From Hyphomicrobiales bacterium (GTDB lineage Bacteria > Pseudomonadota > Alphaproteobacteria > Rhizobiales > Rhizobiaceae), in the NCBI GenBank assembly GCA_900466605.1, contig UBMU01000016.1, positions 62,001 through 126,000 on the forward strand: 64,000 nt of DNA, given 5' to 3'. A program made the position numbers and the translations under genes. Shown piece after piece: positions 1-8,746 of this stretch. How positions within the stretch are numbered: position 1 is the stretch's first letter; each line of letters starts with the position of its first letter. The notes under the pieces are model-generated. The model saw only the letters and a list, made by a program, of their open reading frames with translations, was not told the DNA's origin and did no database searches.

Positions 1-1
1 C

Positions 2-295
2 CAGCTTCGCAACAACATTGAACGGCTGATGATCCTAGCGCGTTCTGACGGTCCGGACGCGCCGATCACGGCCGAAATGCTGCCGACCGATCTCGGCGAC
101 ATGCTGCCGAAAGTCTCTGCCAAGAACGACTACCACATCATGACGCTGCCGCTTCGCGAGGCGCGCGAAATGTTCGAGAAGGACTATCTAATTGCGCAGA
201 TCAACCGCTTCGGCGGCAACATCTCGCGTACAGCGGAGTTCGTCGGCATGGAACGCTCGGCACTGCACCGCAAGCTGAAGTCGCTTGGTGTCTGA
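2..295 (+). CDS. ntrX: Nitrogen regulation response regulator NtrX, C-terminal fragment
   Basis: This is the last 97 codons of a sigma-54-dependent response regulator; the gene begins before the window and the frame is open from base 2. The first residues (LRNNIERL) match the end of the AAA+ domain. A linker follows, then a Fis-type helix-turn-helix in the last 35 residues (GGNISRTAEFVGMERSALHR). NtrX is the partner of the NtrY sensor kinase in nitrogen and envelope or redox control. Its position just before dat, hfq and hflX is the usual rhizobial ntrBC-ntrYX-hfq order, which supports NtrX over NtrC. Confidence 0.9.
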   Translation, partial: QLRNNIERLMILARSDGPDAPITAEMLPTDLGDMLPKVSAKNDYHIMTLPLREAREMFEKDYLIAQINRFGGNISRTAEFVGMERSALHRKLKSLGV

Positions 296-359
296 TGCAG
301 GGCGGCGCTCCTGCGCCGTCCGTCGCTTCCCGCATATCTCCTCACGCGCAGGTTAGCCA

Positions 360-1223
360 ATGCCCCGTATAGCCTATGTGAACGGCCGCTATGTCACGCA
401 CTCGAACGCGATGGTCCATATCGAAGATCGGGGCTTCCAGTTCGCTGATGGCGTCTACGAGGTCTGTGAGATCCGACACGGCTATATCGTCGATCTTACG
501 CGCCATCTTAACCGGTTGGACCGGTCGCTTGGTGAGTTGCGAATTGCCTCGCCGATGAGTCGCGATGCGCTGACCCGCGTCATCCGGGAGACATTGCGGC
601 GCAATCGAGTCCGCAACGGTCTCTTCTACCTGCAGGTCACACGCGGCGTCGCGCGGCGCGATCACGTCTTTCCGGCGGAAGGCACCCCGCCATCACTGGT
701 CGTCACCGCCAAGAGCACAGACCCTTCGATCATCGCCAGGAAGAACGCGACAGGCATCAAGGCGATCACCGTGCCAGATAATCGCTGGGACCGTGTCGAT
801 ATCAAGTCGGTTGGTTTGTTGCCGAACGCGATGGCACGCCAGCAGGCGAAAGAGGCTGGCGCTCAGGAAGCGATCTATGTGGACGCCGATGGCATGGTCA
901 AGGAAGGCGCTGCCACCAATGTCTGGATCGTCGATCGCGATGGCACGCTTGTCACGCGCCCGGCCGAACACGGAATCCTGCGCGGCATTACCCGCACGAC
1001 ATTGATGGATATCGGAGCGAGGCTGGGCCTTAGGATCGACGAAAGGAAATTCTCGGTCGCCGAAATGCTTGCCGCACGCGAGGTGTTCATAACGGCAGCA
1101 ACAAGCATATGCTTTCCGGTTGTTTCCGTGGATGGCCACTCGATTGCCAATGGGCATCCTGGCAGTATCTCCCATAAAATTCGGGAGGTCTTTTTCGACG
1201 TTGCGGAAAAGATTGCGATTTGA
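360..1223 (+). CDS. dat: D-amino acid aminotransferase (PLP fold type IV)
   Basis: This 287-residue class IV aminotransferase probably interconverts D-alanine and D-glutamate with their 2-oxo acids using pyridoxal phosphate. The start of the fold is visible in the segment GFQFADGVYEV near residues 28-38. The probable PLP lysine lies in DIKSVGLLPN near residue 150, and the cofactor phosphate-binding segment is KEGAATNVWIV. Length and order match bacterial Dat; branched-chain aminotransferase (IlvE) is less likely because the substrate-loop signature is the Dat type. It sits 64 bases after ntrX and 111 bases before hfq, as in other rhizobia, and may share a transcript with them. Confidence 0.88.
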   Translation: MPRIAYVNGRYVTHSNAMVHIEDRGFQFADGVYEVCEIRHGYIVDLTRHLNRLDRSLGELRIASPMSRDALTRVIRETLRRNRVRNGLFYLQVTRGVARRDHVFPAEGTPPSLVVTAKSTDPSIIARKNATGIKAITVPDNRWDRVDIKSVGLLPNAMARQQAKEAGAQEAIYVDADGMVKEGAATNVWIVDRDGTLVTRPAEHGILRGITRTTLMDIGARLGLRIDERKFSVAEMLAAREVFITAATSICFPVVSVDGHSIANGHPGSISHKIREVFFDVAEKIAI

Positions 1224-1334
1224 TACCAAAGCTTTCAGGGCAGAGGGGGATGAGGGTTGTCAGCTGCCTACAGGCGAGGTTGATTAATATTTCACCGGCA
1301 AAACAAAGCCGGCAATAAAGAAAGAAGCGGCGCG

Positions 1335-1577
1335 ATGGCGGAACGTTCTCAGAACCTGCAGGACTTATTTCTCAATACTGTTCGCAAGCAAAAGATTTCA
1401 CTGACAATTTTTCTGATCAACGGCGTTAAGCTGACGGGCGTAGTAACGTCCTTCGATAACTTCTGTGTTCTGCTTCGCCGTGACGGCCATTCGCAACTCG
1501 TGTATAAGCACGCGATCTCGACCATCATGCCCGGCCAGCCGATGCAGATGTTCGAGAGCGAAGAAGCCGCGTCCTAA
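1335..1577 (+). CDS. hfq: RNA chaperone Hfq
   Basis: This 80-residue protein is the Sm-like RNA chaperone that forms hexamers and pairs small RNAs with mRNAs. The Sm1 motif is seen as [18 protein letters not shown] and the Sm2 motif as YKHAISTI. The protein has the short C-terminus usual in alphaproteobacteria, without the long acidic tail of enterobacterial Hfq. A purine-rich ribosome binding site (AAAGAAGC) precedes the ATG. hflX follows 77 bases downstream, the common hfq-hflX pairing. The 110-base leader contains a short CCGGC/GCCGG inverted repeat just upstream that could affect expression, but it lacks a clear T run. Confidence 0.97.
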
Positions 1578-1654
1578 TAGGATCTGCCGTCATTTCGACA
1601 CGCGATACCAAGAACGATTCCATCATCCCGGAAGCAGCCAAGCATCGGGATGAC

Positions 1655-2989
1655 ATGCGCGCGACCGTCGTTGTCCCTGTGCTCAAGCAGGCGCGAACGG
1701 GGCGCGGTGCGGCTGATTCTGCACCTGCGGTTACCCGCACGCCCGAGAGTCGCCTTGAAGAGGCGACGGGCCTTGCGCAGGCCATCGACCTTGATGTTGT
1801 GAACGGCAGCGTCGTGACAGTAAACGATCCCCGACCGGCAACGTTGATGGGCACCGGTAAGATCGCAGAGATCAAGGCGACGCTGGACGCGAACGATTCT
1901 GGCCTCGTCATCGTCGATCATCCGCTGACGCCGGTACAGCAGCGCAATCTTGAGAAGGAATGGAACGCCAAGGTCATCGACCGCACCGGCCTCATCCTCG
2001 AGATTTTCGGCCGCCGCGCATCCACCAAGGAAGGCACGCTGCAGGTTGATCTCGCACATCTGAACTATCAGAAGGGTCGCCTGGTTCGCAGCTGGACCCA
2101 CCTTGAGCGTCAGCGCGGCGGTGGTGGCTTCATGGGTGGTCCCGGTGAAACCCAGATCGAAGCGGACCGTCGTATGCTGCAGGACCGCATCATCAAGCTT
2201 GAGCGTGAGCTTGAGCAGGTGGTGCGCACGCGCCAGCTTCATCGCGCCAAGCGCAGGAAGGTGCCGCACCCGATCGTGGCACTGGTCGGCTACACCAACG
2301 CCGGCAAGTCGACGCTATTTAACCGCATAACCGGGGCGGGGGTGCTTGCCGAAGATATGCTCTTTGCGACGCTTGACCCGACGCTGCGCCGGATGAAGCT
2401 GCCGCATGGCCGCACGGTGATCCTCTCTGATACGGTCGGATTCATCTCGGACCTCCCGACTCATCTTGTCGCGGCCTTCCGCGCTACGCTGGAAGAGGTG
2501 CTGGAAGCCGACTTGATCCTGCATGTCCGCGATATGTCCGACGCCGATAATCAGGCGCAGAGCGCCGACGTGCTTCGCATCTTGAAGGACCTCGGAATCG
2601 ACGAGGAAGAGGGCGACAAGCGGATCATCGAAGTCTGGAACAAAATCGATCGCCTTGAGCCCGAAGCACACGATGCCATCGTGCAGAAGGCAAGCGGCGC
2701 CGAGAACGTGGTTGCCCTATCAGCAGTTAGCGGCGAGGGTGTCGATACGCTGATGGGAGAGATCAGCCGCAGGCTTTCCGGCGTGCTGACCGAAGCAACT
2801 GTTCGTCTGCCTGTCGATAAATTGGCGCTCCTGCCGTGGCTCTACGACCATGCGATTGTTGACAATCGCGAAGACAACGAGGACGGCTCGATCACGCTTG
2901 ATGTGCGCCTCTCGGAAACCGAAGCGGTCGAATTGGAACGTCGTCTTGGCAACGGGCCGAAAGCAGGCAAAGAGGACTGGGACCGCTAG
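1655..2989 (+). CDS. hflX: Ribosome-associated GTPase HflX
   Basis: HflX is a ribosome-binding GTPase that splits stalled or stress-damaged 70S ribosomes. The N-terminal HflX domain contains the glycine-rich RGGGGFMGGPGETQIE segment. The GTPase domain shows G1 (GYTNAGKSTLFN), G3 (DTVGF) and G4 (NKID). At 444 residues it is of normal length. The ATG at 1655 lacks a convincing Shine-Dalgarno site, and the frame stays open upstream towards hfq with a plausible coding sequence (STRDTKNDSIIPEAAKH). Translation might therefore begin earlier at a non-ATG codon, for example the ATT at 1592, which has AGGA about 9 bases before it. The function call is firm; the start is not. Confidence 0.95.
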   Translation: MRATVVVPVLKQARTGRGAADSAPAVTRTPESRLEEATGLAQAIDLDVVNGSVVTVNDPRPATLMGTGKIAEIKATLDANDSGLVIVDHPLTPVQQRNLEKEWNAKVIDRTGLILEIFGRRASTKEGTLQVDLAHLNYQKGRLVRSWTHLERQRGGGGFMGGPGETQIEADRRMLQDRIIKLERELEQVVRTRQLHRAKRRKVPHPIVALVGYTNAGKSTLFNRITGAGVLAEDMLFATLDPTLRRMKLPHGRTVILSDTVGFISDLPTHLVAAFRATLEEVLEADLILHVRDMSDADNQAQSADVLRILKDLGIDEEEGDKRIIEVWNKIDRLEPEAHDAIVQKASGAENVVALSAVSGEGVDTLMGEISRRLSGVLTEATVRLPVDKLALLPWLYDHAIVDNREDNEDGSITLDVRLSETEAVELERRLGNGPKAGKEDWDR

Positions 2990-3061
2990 AGGCTCCCCGC
3001 TGCGGGTTCCTGAGCTTACCCGACGATTGTACTTCCCGTAAGGCGAATCGGTGGTGTCGTC

Positions 3062-3895
3062 CTAACCCAGTTGTCTCTCGATCGCCTTTGCCGCCTGCCA
3101 GATTTCCTCCATCCGCTCTAGGCTCGCCGCCTCCAGAGTTTCGCCTTCCGCATCAAGAACAGATTCTATATGGTTGAATCGCCTGCGAAACTTCGTATTC
3201 GTTCCGCGCAGAGAATCTTCCGGGTCGGCCTTCACATGCCTGCCGATGTTGACGACGGCGAAGATGAGGTCGCCGAGTTCATCGCTGACTTTTGCCTGAT
3301 CGCCTTCGGCCAACGCGACGCGCAGTTCACCGATTTCCTCTTCGATCTTGTCGAGGATCGGTTCGGGCGCCGACCAATCGAAGCCCACCTTTGCCGCGCG
3401 CTCCTGCAGCTTCAACGCTTCGGTCAGCGCAGGGAAACTCCGCTGGACCGATCCCAGGAAACCTGCCTTGAAATCTTCGCCGGCGCCCCGTTTGGCTCGT
3501 CGTTCAGCGCGCTCGCGTTTTTCGGCTTGCTTGATGTCGTCCCACTGCCTCTTTACTGCATCCGGCGTGTCCGCATCGGAGCGGGCGAAGACGTGCGGAT
3601 GCCGGCGGATCATCTTGCGCGTGATCGCCTCGACCACGTCGCCGAAAGAGAATTCGCCAGCTTCCTCCGCCATCCGTGAATGGAACACCACCTGCAGCAG
3701 CAGGTCGCCCAATTCGTCGCACAGGTCGTCCATGTCGTTGCGCTCGATCGCGTCGGAGACTTCATAGGCCTCCTCGATCGTGTAGGGCTTGATCGTTTCG
3801 AAGGTCTGTACGATGTCCCAGGGGCAGCCGGTTTCGGGATTGCGCAGCGCGGCCATGATCTCGATCAGGCGCGAAATATCCTTTGAAGGTTCCAT
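3062..3895 (-). CDS. mazG: Nucleoside triphosphate pyrophosphohydrolase MazG
   Basis: This 277-residue protein hydrolyses NTPs and dNTPs to monophosphates and pyrophosphate, cleaning damaged nucleotides and affecting ppGpp signalling. It has the two tandem MazG domains: the first with CPWDIVQTFETIKPYTIEEAYEV and EELGDLLLQVVFHS-type metal-binding acidic residues (here DELGDLLLQVVFHS), the second with EEEIGELRVALAEGD and DELGDLIFAVVNIGRH. The length agrees with full-length bacterial MazG. It is convergent with hflX and lies 6 bases downstream of the deaminase gene, so those two are probably cotranscribed. The start ATG has only a weak GAGAA upstream. Confidence 0.95.
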   Translation of the reverse strand: MEPSKDISRLIEIMAALRNPETGCPWDIVQTFETIKPYTIEEAYEVSDAIERNDMDDLCDELGDLLLQVVFHSRMAEEAGEFSFGDVVEAITRKMIRRHPHVFARSDADTPDAVKRQWDDIKQAEKRERAERRAKRGAGEDFKAGFLGSVQRSFPALTEALKLQERAAKVGFDWSAPEPILDKIEEEIGELRVALAEGDQAKVSDELGDLIFAVVNIGRHVKADPEDSLRGTNTKFRRRFNHIESVLDAEGETLEAASLERMEEIWQAAKAIERQLG

Positions 3896-3901
3896 GGTTT
3901 C

Positions 3902-4489
3902 TCAGTTCAGCGGAATATCGTTATCGCTCTTGGATGCCTGATAGCTGTCCGAGAGCGCATCGTAACGCGCCTTGATGCGCGCCGTCTGCGCCTTCAATTC
4001 AGCCTTCAAATGCTCGTCCTCGGTCTGGACCAGATCGGCTATGGCGCAGCTGTTCCAGAACACGTTGCTGCGCCGGTATCCGCCGGGCTCCAGACCGAAG
4101 ACTTCCTTCAAGATCTTCAGGTCGTGGGGAATGGCGAAGGCGTCGCGCGAATCTTCGTGGCTGAAGAAATAATAGAAATTGTCGAACCCGGCCCAGGTGA
4201 TCGCCGACATGCACATGGTGCAGGGTTCATGCGTCGACAGAAAGATCAAGTCCTTCGTCGATGGCTTCTCGCCAAGCTCGTAGAAGCGCTTCAGCGTGTG
4301 TACCTCACCGTGCCACAGCGGGTTTTCAAGCTCGTTGTTGGTTTCTGCAATGACGAGAGAGAGATCTGATTTGCGCAGGATCGCGGCGCCGAACACCTTG
4401 TTGCCGGCCGCGACGCCGCGTTCGGTCATCGGCAGGATGTCCTGTTCCATAACGTTGAGCAGGCGGGCGGCGATCGACTTATCAGGCAT
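3902..4489 (-). CDS. Cytidine/deoxycytidylate deaminase-family nucleoside deaminase
   Basis: This 195-residue protein belongs to the zinc-dependent CDA/dCMP deaminase superfamily. The catalytic zinc motifs are clear: HGEVH (HxE, near residue 80) and PCTMCMSAI (PCxxC, near residue 109). The substrate is not obvious: the N-terminus resembles guanine/nucleoside deaminase-like family members more than TadA, so nucleoside or base deamination for salvage is the best statement. A strong AAGGAGA precedes the ATG. It forms a two-gene unit with mazG, which suggests a shared role in nucleotide housekeeping; this is inference from position only. Confidence 0.8.
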   Translation of the reverse strand: MPDKSIAARLLNVMEQDILPMTERGVAAGNKVFGAAILRKSDLSLVIAETNNELENPLWHGEVHTLKRFYELGEKPSTKDLIFLSTHEPCTMCMSAITWAGFDNFYYFFSHEDSRDAFAIPHDLKILKEVFGLEPGGYRRSNVFWNSCAIADLVQTEDEHLKAELKAQTARIKARYDALSDSYQASKSDNDIPLN

Positions 4490-4749
4490 GACTTTCTCCT
4501 TGGAGGTCGCACTTTAACGCCAGCGGCAGTCAAGGCAAATCCCGATCGGCCCGCGCTAGCGGGTTTGTCACAGCCTTTCTGCTGCGATGCGGCGGATCGA
4601 AGGTGTGTCCGCTGCGCCGCACCGGTGAGTTTTACTCAAATCATTGGAGGAGTGGGTAAAAGAATACGCGCCCGCGCGAGCTTTGGGATTCCTGTTTCTT
4701 CATTTGACTGGGCGGAGAGTGCATATTCCGGCAACTTCAAAATGGATCG

Positions 4750-6189
4750 ATGATGCCTTCCAAGAGTGAACGACTGTCGGTATTTCCTGCTTTCTTTCGT
4801 GTCGAAGGCAAGATTGCGGCCGTTTTCGGCAATGGCGACGAAGCCTTCGCGAAGGTTCGTCTGCTGTTGAATACGCAGGCGAGGGTTGTTGCCTATACCG
4901 ATCGCCCTGACGCCGATTACCACGCCTACCTGATCGCCAATCGGATCGAAACGGTCCGCGCCGGCTTTGCAGCCGAACAGATCGTAGGTGCGACACTGAT
5001 CTTTGCCGCGACCGGAGACGCAGCCCAGGATCGCGCCATCGTCGAGGCTGCACGCGCGCATAAGGTGCCCGCCAACGCCGTCGATCAGCCGGACTATTGC
5101 GATTTCTTCACACCGGCCCTGGTCAATCGGGCGCCAGTGGCAGTCGCCATCGGCACGGAAGGTGCCGGGCCGGTGCTCGCACAGATGATCCGTGCTCAGG
5201 TCGACCAGCTGCTTGCGCCGTCACTTGGTCGCCTGGCGGGTCTCGCGATCGCCTATCGCAAGACCGTCGAACATCTCGTCCCCAAGGGCGCGGCACGCCG
5301 GTTGTTCTGGCGCCGCTTCTTCTCCGGAGCGGTGGCCGATGCCATCGCCAATGAGAACCTGCCGCAGGCGCACCGTGCAGCCAATAGCCTGCTGCAGTCT
5401 GCGGAAAAGATCGAAGGCCACGTCTGGCTCGTCGGCGCCGGCCCAGGTGCCGCGGATTTGCTGACGCTGCGCGCCCAGCGAGTGATGATGGAAGCCGATG
5501 TTATTGTGTATGATGCCCTGGTGCCGCAAGAAATCGTCGACACGGGCCGCCGAGATGCCGAGCGTCTGTCCGTCGGAAAACGCAAAGGATGCCATTCTAA
5601 GTCGCAGGAAGAGATCAACGATCTTCTTGTTTACCTCGGCCGCGAAGGCAAGCGAGTGGTTCGCCTAAAGTCAGGTGACCCGCTGGTTTACGGCCGGGCA
5701 GGCGAGGAAATGGCGGCGCTGCGTACTGCGGGTATCTCCTATGAAGTGGTTCCGGGCATCACCTCGGCCTTTGCCGCTGCCGCCGATTTTGAGCTGCCGC
5801 TGACACTGCGTGGCGTTGCCTCTTCGCTGGTCTTCACGACCGGTCACGATCTGACGGGCGATATCTTGCCGGATTGGGCAAGCCTTGCCGTCTCCGGTGC
5901 CACGATCGCCGTCTATATGGGCCGCACCGTTGCCGCGTCGGTAGCAGAGCGCCTGATGCAGGCCGGCCTTCCTCCGGAGACGACTGTTGGCGTCATCGAG
6001 AACGCCAGCCGTGCGGATCGCCGCCTGTTGCATGGGATTTTGCGGGATCTTCCTGACCTGCAGCACCGTGACGAGTTGACCGGACCGGTCATGGTCATTA
6101 TCGGCGATGCTGTCGCAGGCGCCAATTTCGAACTGTCGGAACCGCTGGTACGCAAACGCGCCCGGTCCGAGGAATTTGCAAGGAGCTGA
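4750..6189 (+). CDS. cysG: Siroheme synthase CysG
   Basis: CysG makes siroheme, the cofactor of sulfite reductase, from uroporphyrinogen III by methylation, oxidation and iron insertion. The N-terminal ~210 residues are the precorrin-2 dehydrogenase/ferrochelatase domain, with the nucleotide-binding VFGNGDEAFAKVRLL. The C-terminal ~260 residues are the uroporphyrinogen methyltransferase, with VGAGPGAADLLTLRA and the LKSGDPLVYGRAGEE motif. At 479 residues it is a full bifunctional CysG. Two ATGs lie in tandem at 4750 and 4753, so either could be used. It is the first gene of an operon with DUF2849, cysI and DUF934; DUF2849 begins 2 bases after its stop. Confidence 0.95.
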   Translation: MMPSKSERLSVFPAFFRVEGKIAAVFGNGDEAFAKVRLLLNTQARVVAYTDRPDADYHAYLIANRIETVRAGFAAEQIVGATLIFAATGDAAQDRAIVEAARAHKVPANAVDQPDYCDFFTPALVNRAPVAVAIGTEGAGPVLAQMIRAQVDQLLAPSLGRLAGLAIAYRKTVEHLVPKGAARRLFWRRFFSGAVADAIANENLPQAHRAANSLLQSAEKIEGHVWLVGAGPGAADLLTLRAQRVMMEADVIVYDALVPQEIVDTGRRDAERLSVGKRKGCHSKSQEEINDLLVYLGREGKRVVRLKSGDPLVYGRAGEEMAALRTAGISYEVVPGITSAFAAAADFELPLTLRGVASSLVFTTGHDLTGDILPDWASLAVSGATIAVYMGRTVAASVAERLMQAGLPPETTVGVIENASRADRRLLHGILRDLPDLQHRDELTGPVMVIIGDAVAGANFELSEPLVRKRARSEEFARS

Positions 6190-6191
6190 AC

Positions 6192-6506
6192 ATGGTAGAC
6201 AAGGTTCTGACCGCCAACCGGCTGACGGATGGCGTCTCAGTCTGGCTGAACGCCAACGGCGAATGGGTCACCTCGCTGCAGGAGTCTCTCGTTGCGCGTC
6301 ATGCTGAAGCCGTCGCGGCGCTGGAGGCGATTGGCAAGAAATCCTATGCCGACAACCAGGTCGTGGACGTTGCCGTCGTCGAAGTTCAGGAGAGCAACGG
6401 CGTGCTCTGGCCGCTGCGCCTTCGCGAGCGCATTCGTGCACAGGGTCCGACCATGGAATATGCGCCGGGCTACAAGCCCGCCGACCCCGCATTCATTGCA
6501 GTCTGA
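6192..6506 (+). CDS. DUF2849 family protein of the sulfite reductase operon
   Basis: This 104-residue soluble protein of the DUF2849 family has no signal peptide or membrane segment. AAGGAGCTGAAC immediately precedes the ATG and it starts 2 bases after cysG, so it is translationally close to it. cysI follows 8 bases later. The family is regularly found beside cysG and cysI in alphaproteobacteria, so a role in assembling or delivering cofactor or electrons to sulfite reductase is plausible. No catalytic motif is visible and the biochemical function is unknown. Confidence 0.85.
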   Translation: MVDKVLTANRLTDGVSVWLNANGEWVTSLQESLVARHAEAVAALEAIGKKSYADNQVVDVAVVEVQESNGVLWPLRLRERIRAQGPTMEYAPGYKPADPAFIAV

Positions 6507-6514
6507 GGAAGCAG

Positions 6515-8185
6515 ATGTATCGTTACGACGAATTTGACCACGCTTTTGTCGCCGAGCGCGTCGAGCAGTTTCGTGATCAGGTGCAGCGCCGCCTTTCCGG
6601 CGAGCTCGCTGAGGACGCCTTCAAGCCGCTGCGCCTGATGAACGGCGTTTATCTGCAGCTTCACGCCTATATGCTGCGCATTGCTATCCCCTATGGCACG
6701 CTGAGCTCTCGTCAGATGCGCATGCTCGCTCATATCGCCCGCAAGTATGACCGCGGCTATGGCCATTTCACGACCCGGCAGAACCTGCAGTTCAACTGGC
6801 CGAAGCTCTCCGACATGCCCAATGTGCTGGCGGAGCTTGCAACTGTCGAGATGCACGCGATGCAGACCTCGGGTAATTGCATCAGGAACGTGACGGCCGA
6901 TCACTTCGCCGGAGCTGCTGCAGATGAAGTCGCCGATCCACGCCCCTACGCCGAAATTCTGCGCCAGTGGTCTTCCGTGCATCCGGAGTTCTCGTTCCTG
7001 CCGCGCAAGTTCAAGATTGCGGTCACTGGCGCTGAGCGCGACCGCGCTGCTATCCAGGTGCACGACATCGGGCTGCATCTGAAGAAGAACGACAAGGGTG
7101 AAATCGGCTTTGCCGTGTATGTCGGCGGCGGCCAGGGCCGCACACCGATGATCGCCAAGCTGATCCGCGACTTCCTGCCGGAAGAGGATCTGCTGTCGTA
7201 CACGACCGCAGTCATGCGCGTGTATAACCTGCATGGCCGTCGTGACAACAAGTACAAGGCTCGCATCAAGATTCTCGTGCACGAAACCGGTGCGGAAGAG
7301 CTGGCGCGTCAGGTCGAGGCGGAGTTTGCGGAACTCAAGGACACCGAGCTGAAGCTGCCGGAAAAGGACGTCGAAGCCATCGCGGCATATTTCGCGCCGC
7401 CAGCCCTGCCTGAGCGTGCCGAAGGGTGGGAAAACCTTGCCCGCTGGAAGAAGGCCGATCCGGCGTTCGCACGTTGGGTGCAGCAGAACGTACAGCCGCA
7501 CAAGAATCCAGACTACGGCATGGTGACGATTTCGCTGAAGCCGATTGGCGGCATTCCTGGCGACGCATCGGACAATCAGATGGACGCCGTTGCCGATATC
7601 GCTGAAGAGTATGCCTTCGACGAGATCCGCGTCAGCCACGAGCAGAATCTGATCCTGCCGCATGTGGCTCTCGCCGATCTCGAGGCGGTGTATCGCGGTC
7701 TGGTTTCCATCGGTCTTGCCGAAGCCAATGCCGGTCTCATTACTGACATTATTGCCTGTCCCGGGCTGGACTACTGCGCGCTTGCCAATGCGCGCTCCAT
7801 TCCGGTCGCGCAGGAAATCTCCAGGCGCTTCGGTGATCCGGATCGTCAGGCTGAAATCGGCGAGCTGAAGATCAAGATTTCAGGCTGCATCAACGCCTGC
7901 GGCCATCACCACGTCGGCCATATCGGCCTGCTTGGTGTCGAAAAGAAGGGCGCTGAGCTCTACCAGATCACGCTCGGCGGTTCCGGCGACGAGCACACGT
8001 CGATCGGAGAGATTATCGGCCGCGGCTTCGAACCCGAGAAGGTGACCGACGCGATCGAAACGATCGTCAACACATATCTGGCGATCCGCAAGAATCCGTC
8101 GGAAATCTTCCTCGAAGCCTATCGCCGCGTCGGTCCGCAGCCGTTCAAGGACGCGCTGTACGGTTCGGCGGCAGAAGCGGCGTAA
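6515..8185 (+). CDS. cysI: Sulfite reductase hemoprotein (nitrite/sulfite reductase family)
   Basis: This 556-residue protein is a siroheme and 4Fe-4S enzyme that reduces sulfite to sulfide by six electrons for cysteine synthesis. The cluster and siroheme ligands are the four cysteines in CPGLDYC (C-x5-C, near residue 416) and GCINACGHH (C-x3-C, near residue 456). The duplicated nitrite/sulfite reductase ferredoxin-like half-domains are present (for example TTRQNLQFNW). No cysJ-type flavoprotein lies next to it, so it probably takes electrons from ferredoxin or another small donor. Neighbouring cysG supplies siroheme. Nitrite reductase is the main alternative, but the operon contents favour sulfite. 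Confidence 0.93.
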   Translation: MYRYDEFDHAFVAERVEQFRDQVQRRLSGELAEDAFKPLRLMNGVYLQLHAYMLRIAIPYGTLSSRQMRMLAHIARKYDRGYGHFTTRQNLQFNWPKLSDMPNVLAELATVEMHAMQTSGNCIRNVTADHFAGAAADEVADPRPYAEILRQWSSVHPEFSFLPRKFKIAVTGAERDRAAIQVHDIGLHLKKNDKGEIGFAVYVGGGQGRTPMIAKLIRDFLPEEDLLSYTTAVMRVYNLHGRRDNKYKARIKILVHETGAEELARQVEAEFAELKDTELKLPEKDVEAIAAYFAPPALPERAEGWENLARWKKADPAFARWVQQNVQPHKNPDYGMVTISLKPIGGIPGDASDNQMDAVADIAEEYAFDEIRVSHEQNLILPHVALADLEAVYRGLVSIGLAEANAGLITDIIACPGLDYCALANARSIPVAQEISRRFGDPDRQAEIGELKIKISGCINACGHHHVGHIGLLGVEKKGAELYQITLGGSGDEHTSIGEIIGRGFEPEKVTDAIETIVNTYLAIRKNPSEIFLEAYRRVGPQPFKDALYGSAAEAA

Positions 8186-8195
8186 GGAGAGGACG

Positions 8196-8708
8196 ATGAC
8201 CAAGATCTGGAGAGAAGCAGGCTTCGTCGAGAACGATCCCTGGGTGATCGAGACGGAAGAGGTGAAGGCCAGCGAGGGGCAGAAACCCCTCCTTGGCTTG
8301 GATGAACTGATCGCCAAGGCCGACGAGAGCAATGAAGTCGGCTTCGGCGTGCTGATCAAGCCGGCGGACGATGTCCGCAAGCTGGAGCCTTACCTCTATC
8401 GCCTTGAGATTGTCGCTGTTGCCTTTCCTGCATTCAACGACGGCCGGGCCTTCAGCCACGCATCCCTGCTGCGCGATCGCCTTGGCTACACGAACGAACT
8501 GCGCGCGGTCGGCGACGTGCTGATCGATCAGATTCCTCTGATGCAGCGTGTTGGCATCGACAGCTTTGCGGTGACCAACGAGACTGCGATAAAGCGTCTC
8601 ACGGAACACCGCCTGCCGGGAATTCCGCATCATTATCAACCGGCTGTGCGTGACGCCGACACCGGCAAGGGCTATAGTTGGCGCCGTCAGGCGAAGCCGG
8701 CTGCTTAA
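8196..8708 (+). CDS. DUF934 protein, probable sulfite reduction accessory factor
   Basis: This 170-residue DUF934 protein is commonly annotated as an oxidoreductase or accessory subunit of sulfite reduction. The family-typical segment FNDGRAFSHASLLRDRLGY lies near residues 83-101, followed by ELRAVGDVLIDQIPLMQRVGID. No cofactor site is obvious. AAGGAGAGGACG precedes the ATG, and cysI ends 10 bases upstream, so it is the fourth gene of the cysG operon. The link to sulfite reduction rests on conserved neighbourhood; the molecular role has not been settled. Confidence 0.85.
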   Translation: MTKIWREAGFVENDPWVIETEEVKASEGQKPLLGLDELIAKADESNEVGFGVLIKPADDVRKLEPYLYRLEIVAVAFPAFNDGRAFSHASLLRDRLGYTNELRAVGDVLIDQIPLMQRVGIDSFAVTNETAIKRLTEHRLPGIPHHYQPAVRDADTGKGYSWRRQAKPAA

Positions 8709-8746
8709 GCACCGGATCGCCGTCAAAGAATTGACGGAACGGTGCA

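Noticed and set aside
4490..4749. Possible riboswitch or leader before cysG
   Set aside because: No known SAM or cobalamin riboswitch core is recognisable; a TTGACT at 4704 lacks a -10 at proper distance.
4565..4753. 62-codon frame immediately before cysG
   Set aside because: TTG start without a ribosome binding site and a sequence without protein-like character.
6470..7663. Long antisense open frame opposite cysI (397 codons)
   Set aside because: It is a shadow of the high-GC codon bias of cysI; it has no ribosome binding site and no protein-like pattern. The same holds for long antisense frames opposite metG (24070-25494), tgt/queA (28521-29864), gyrA (34353-35504), mfd (52696-53862) and glmS.
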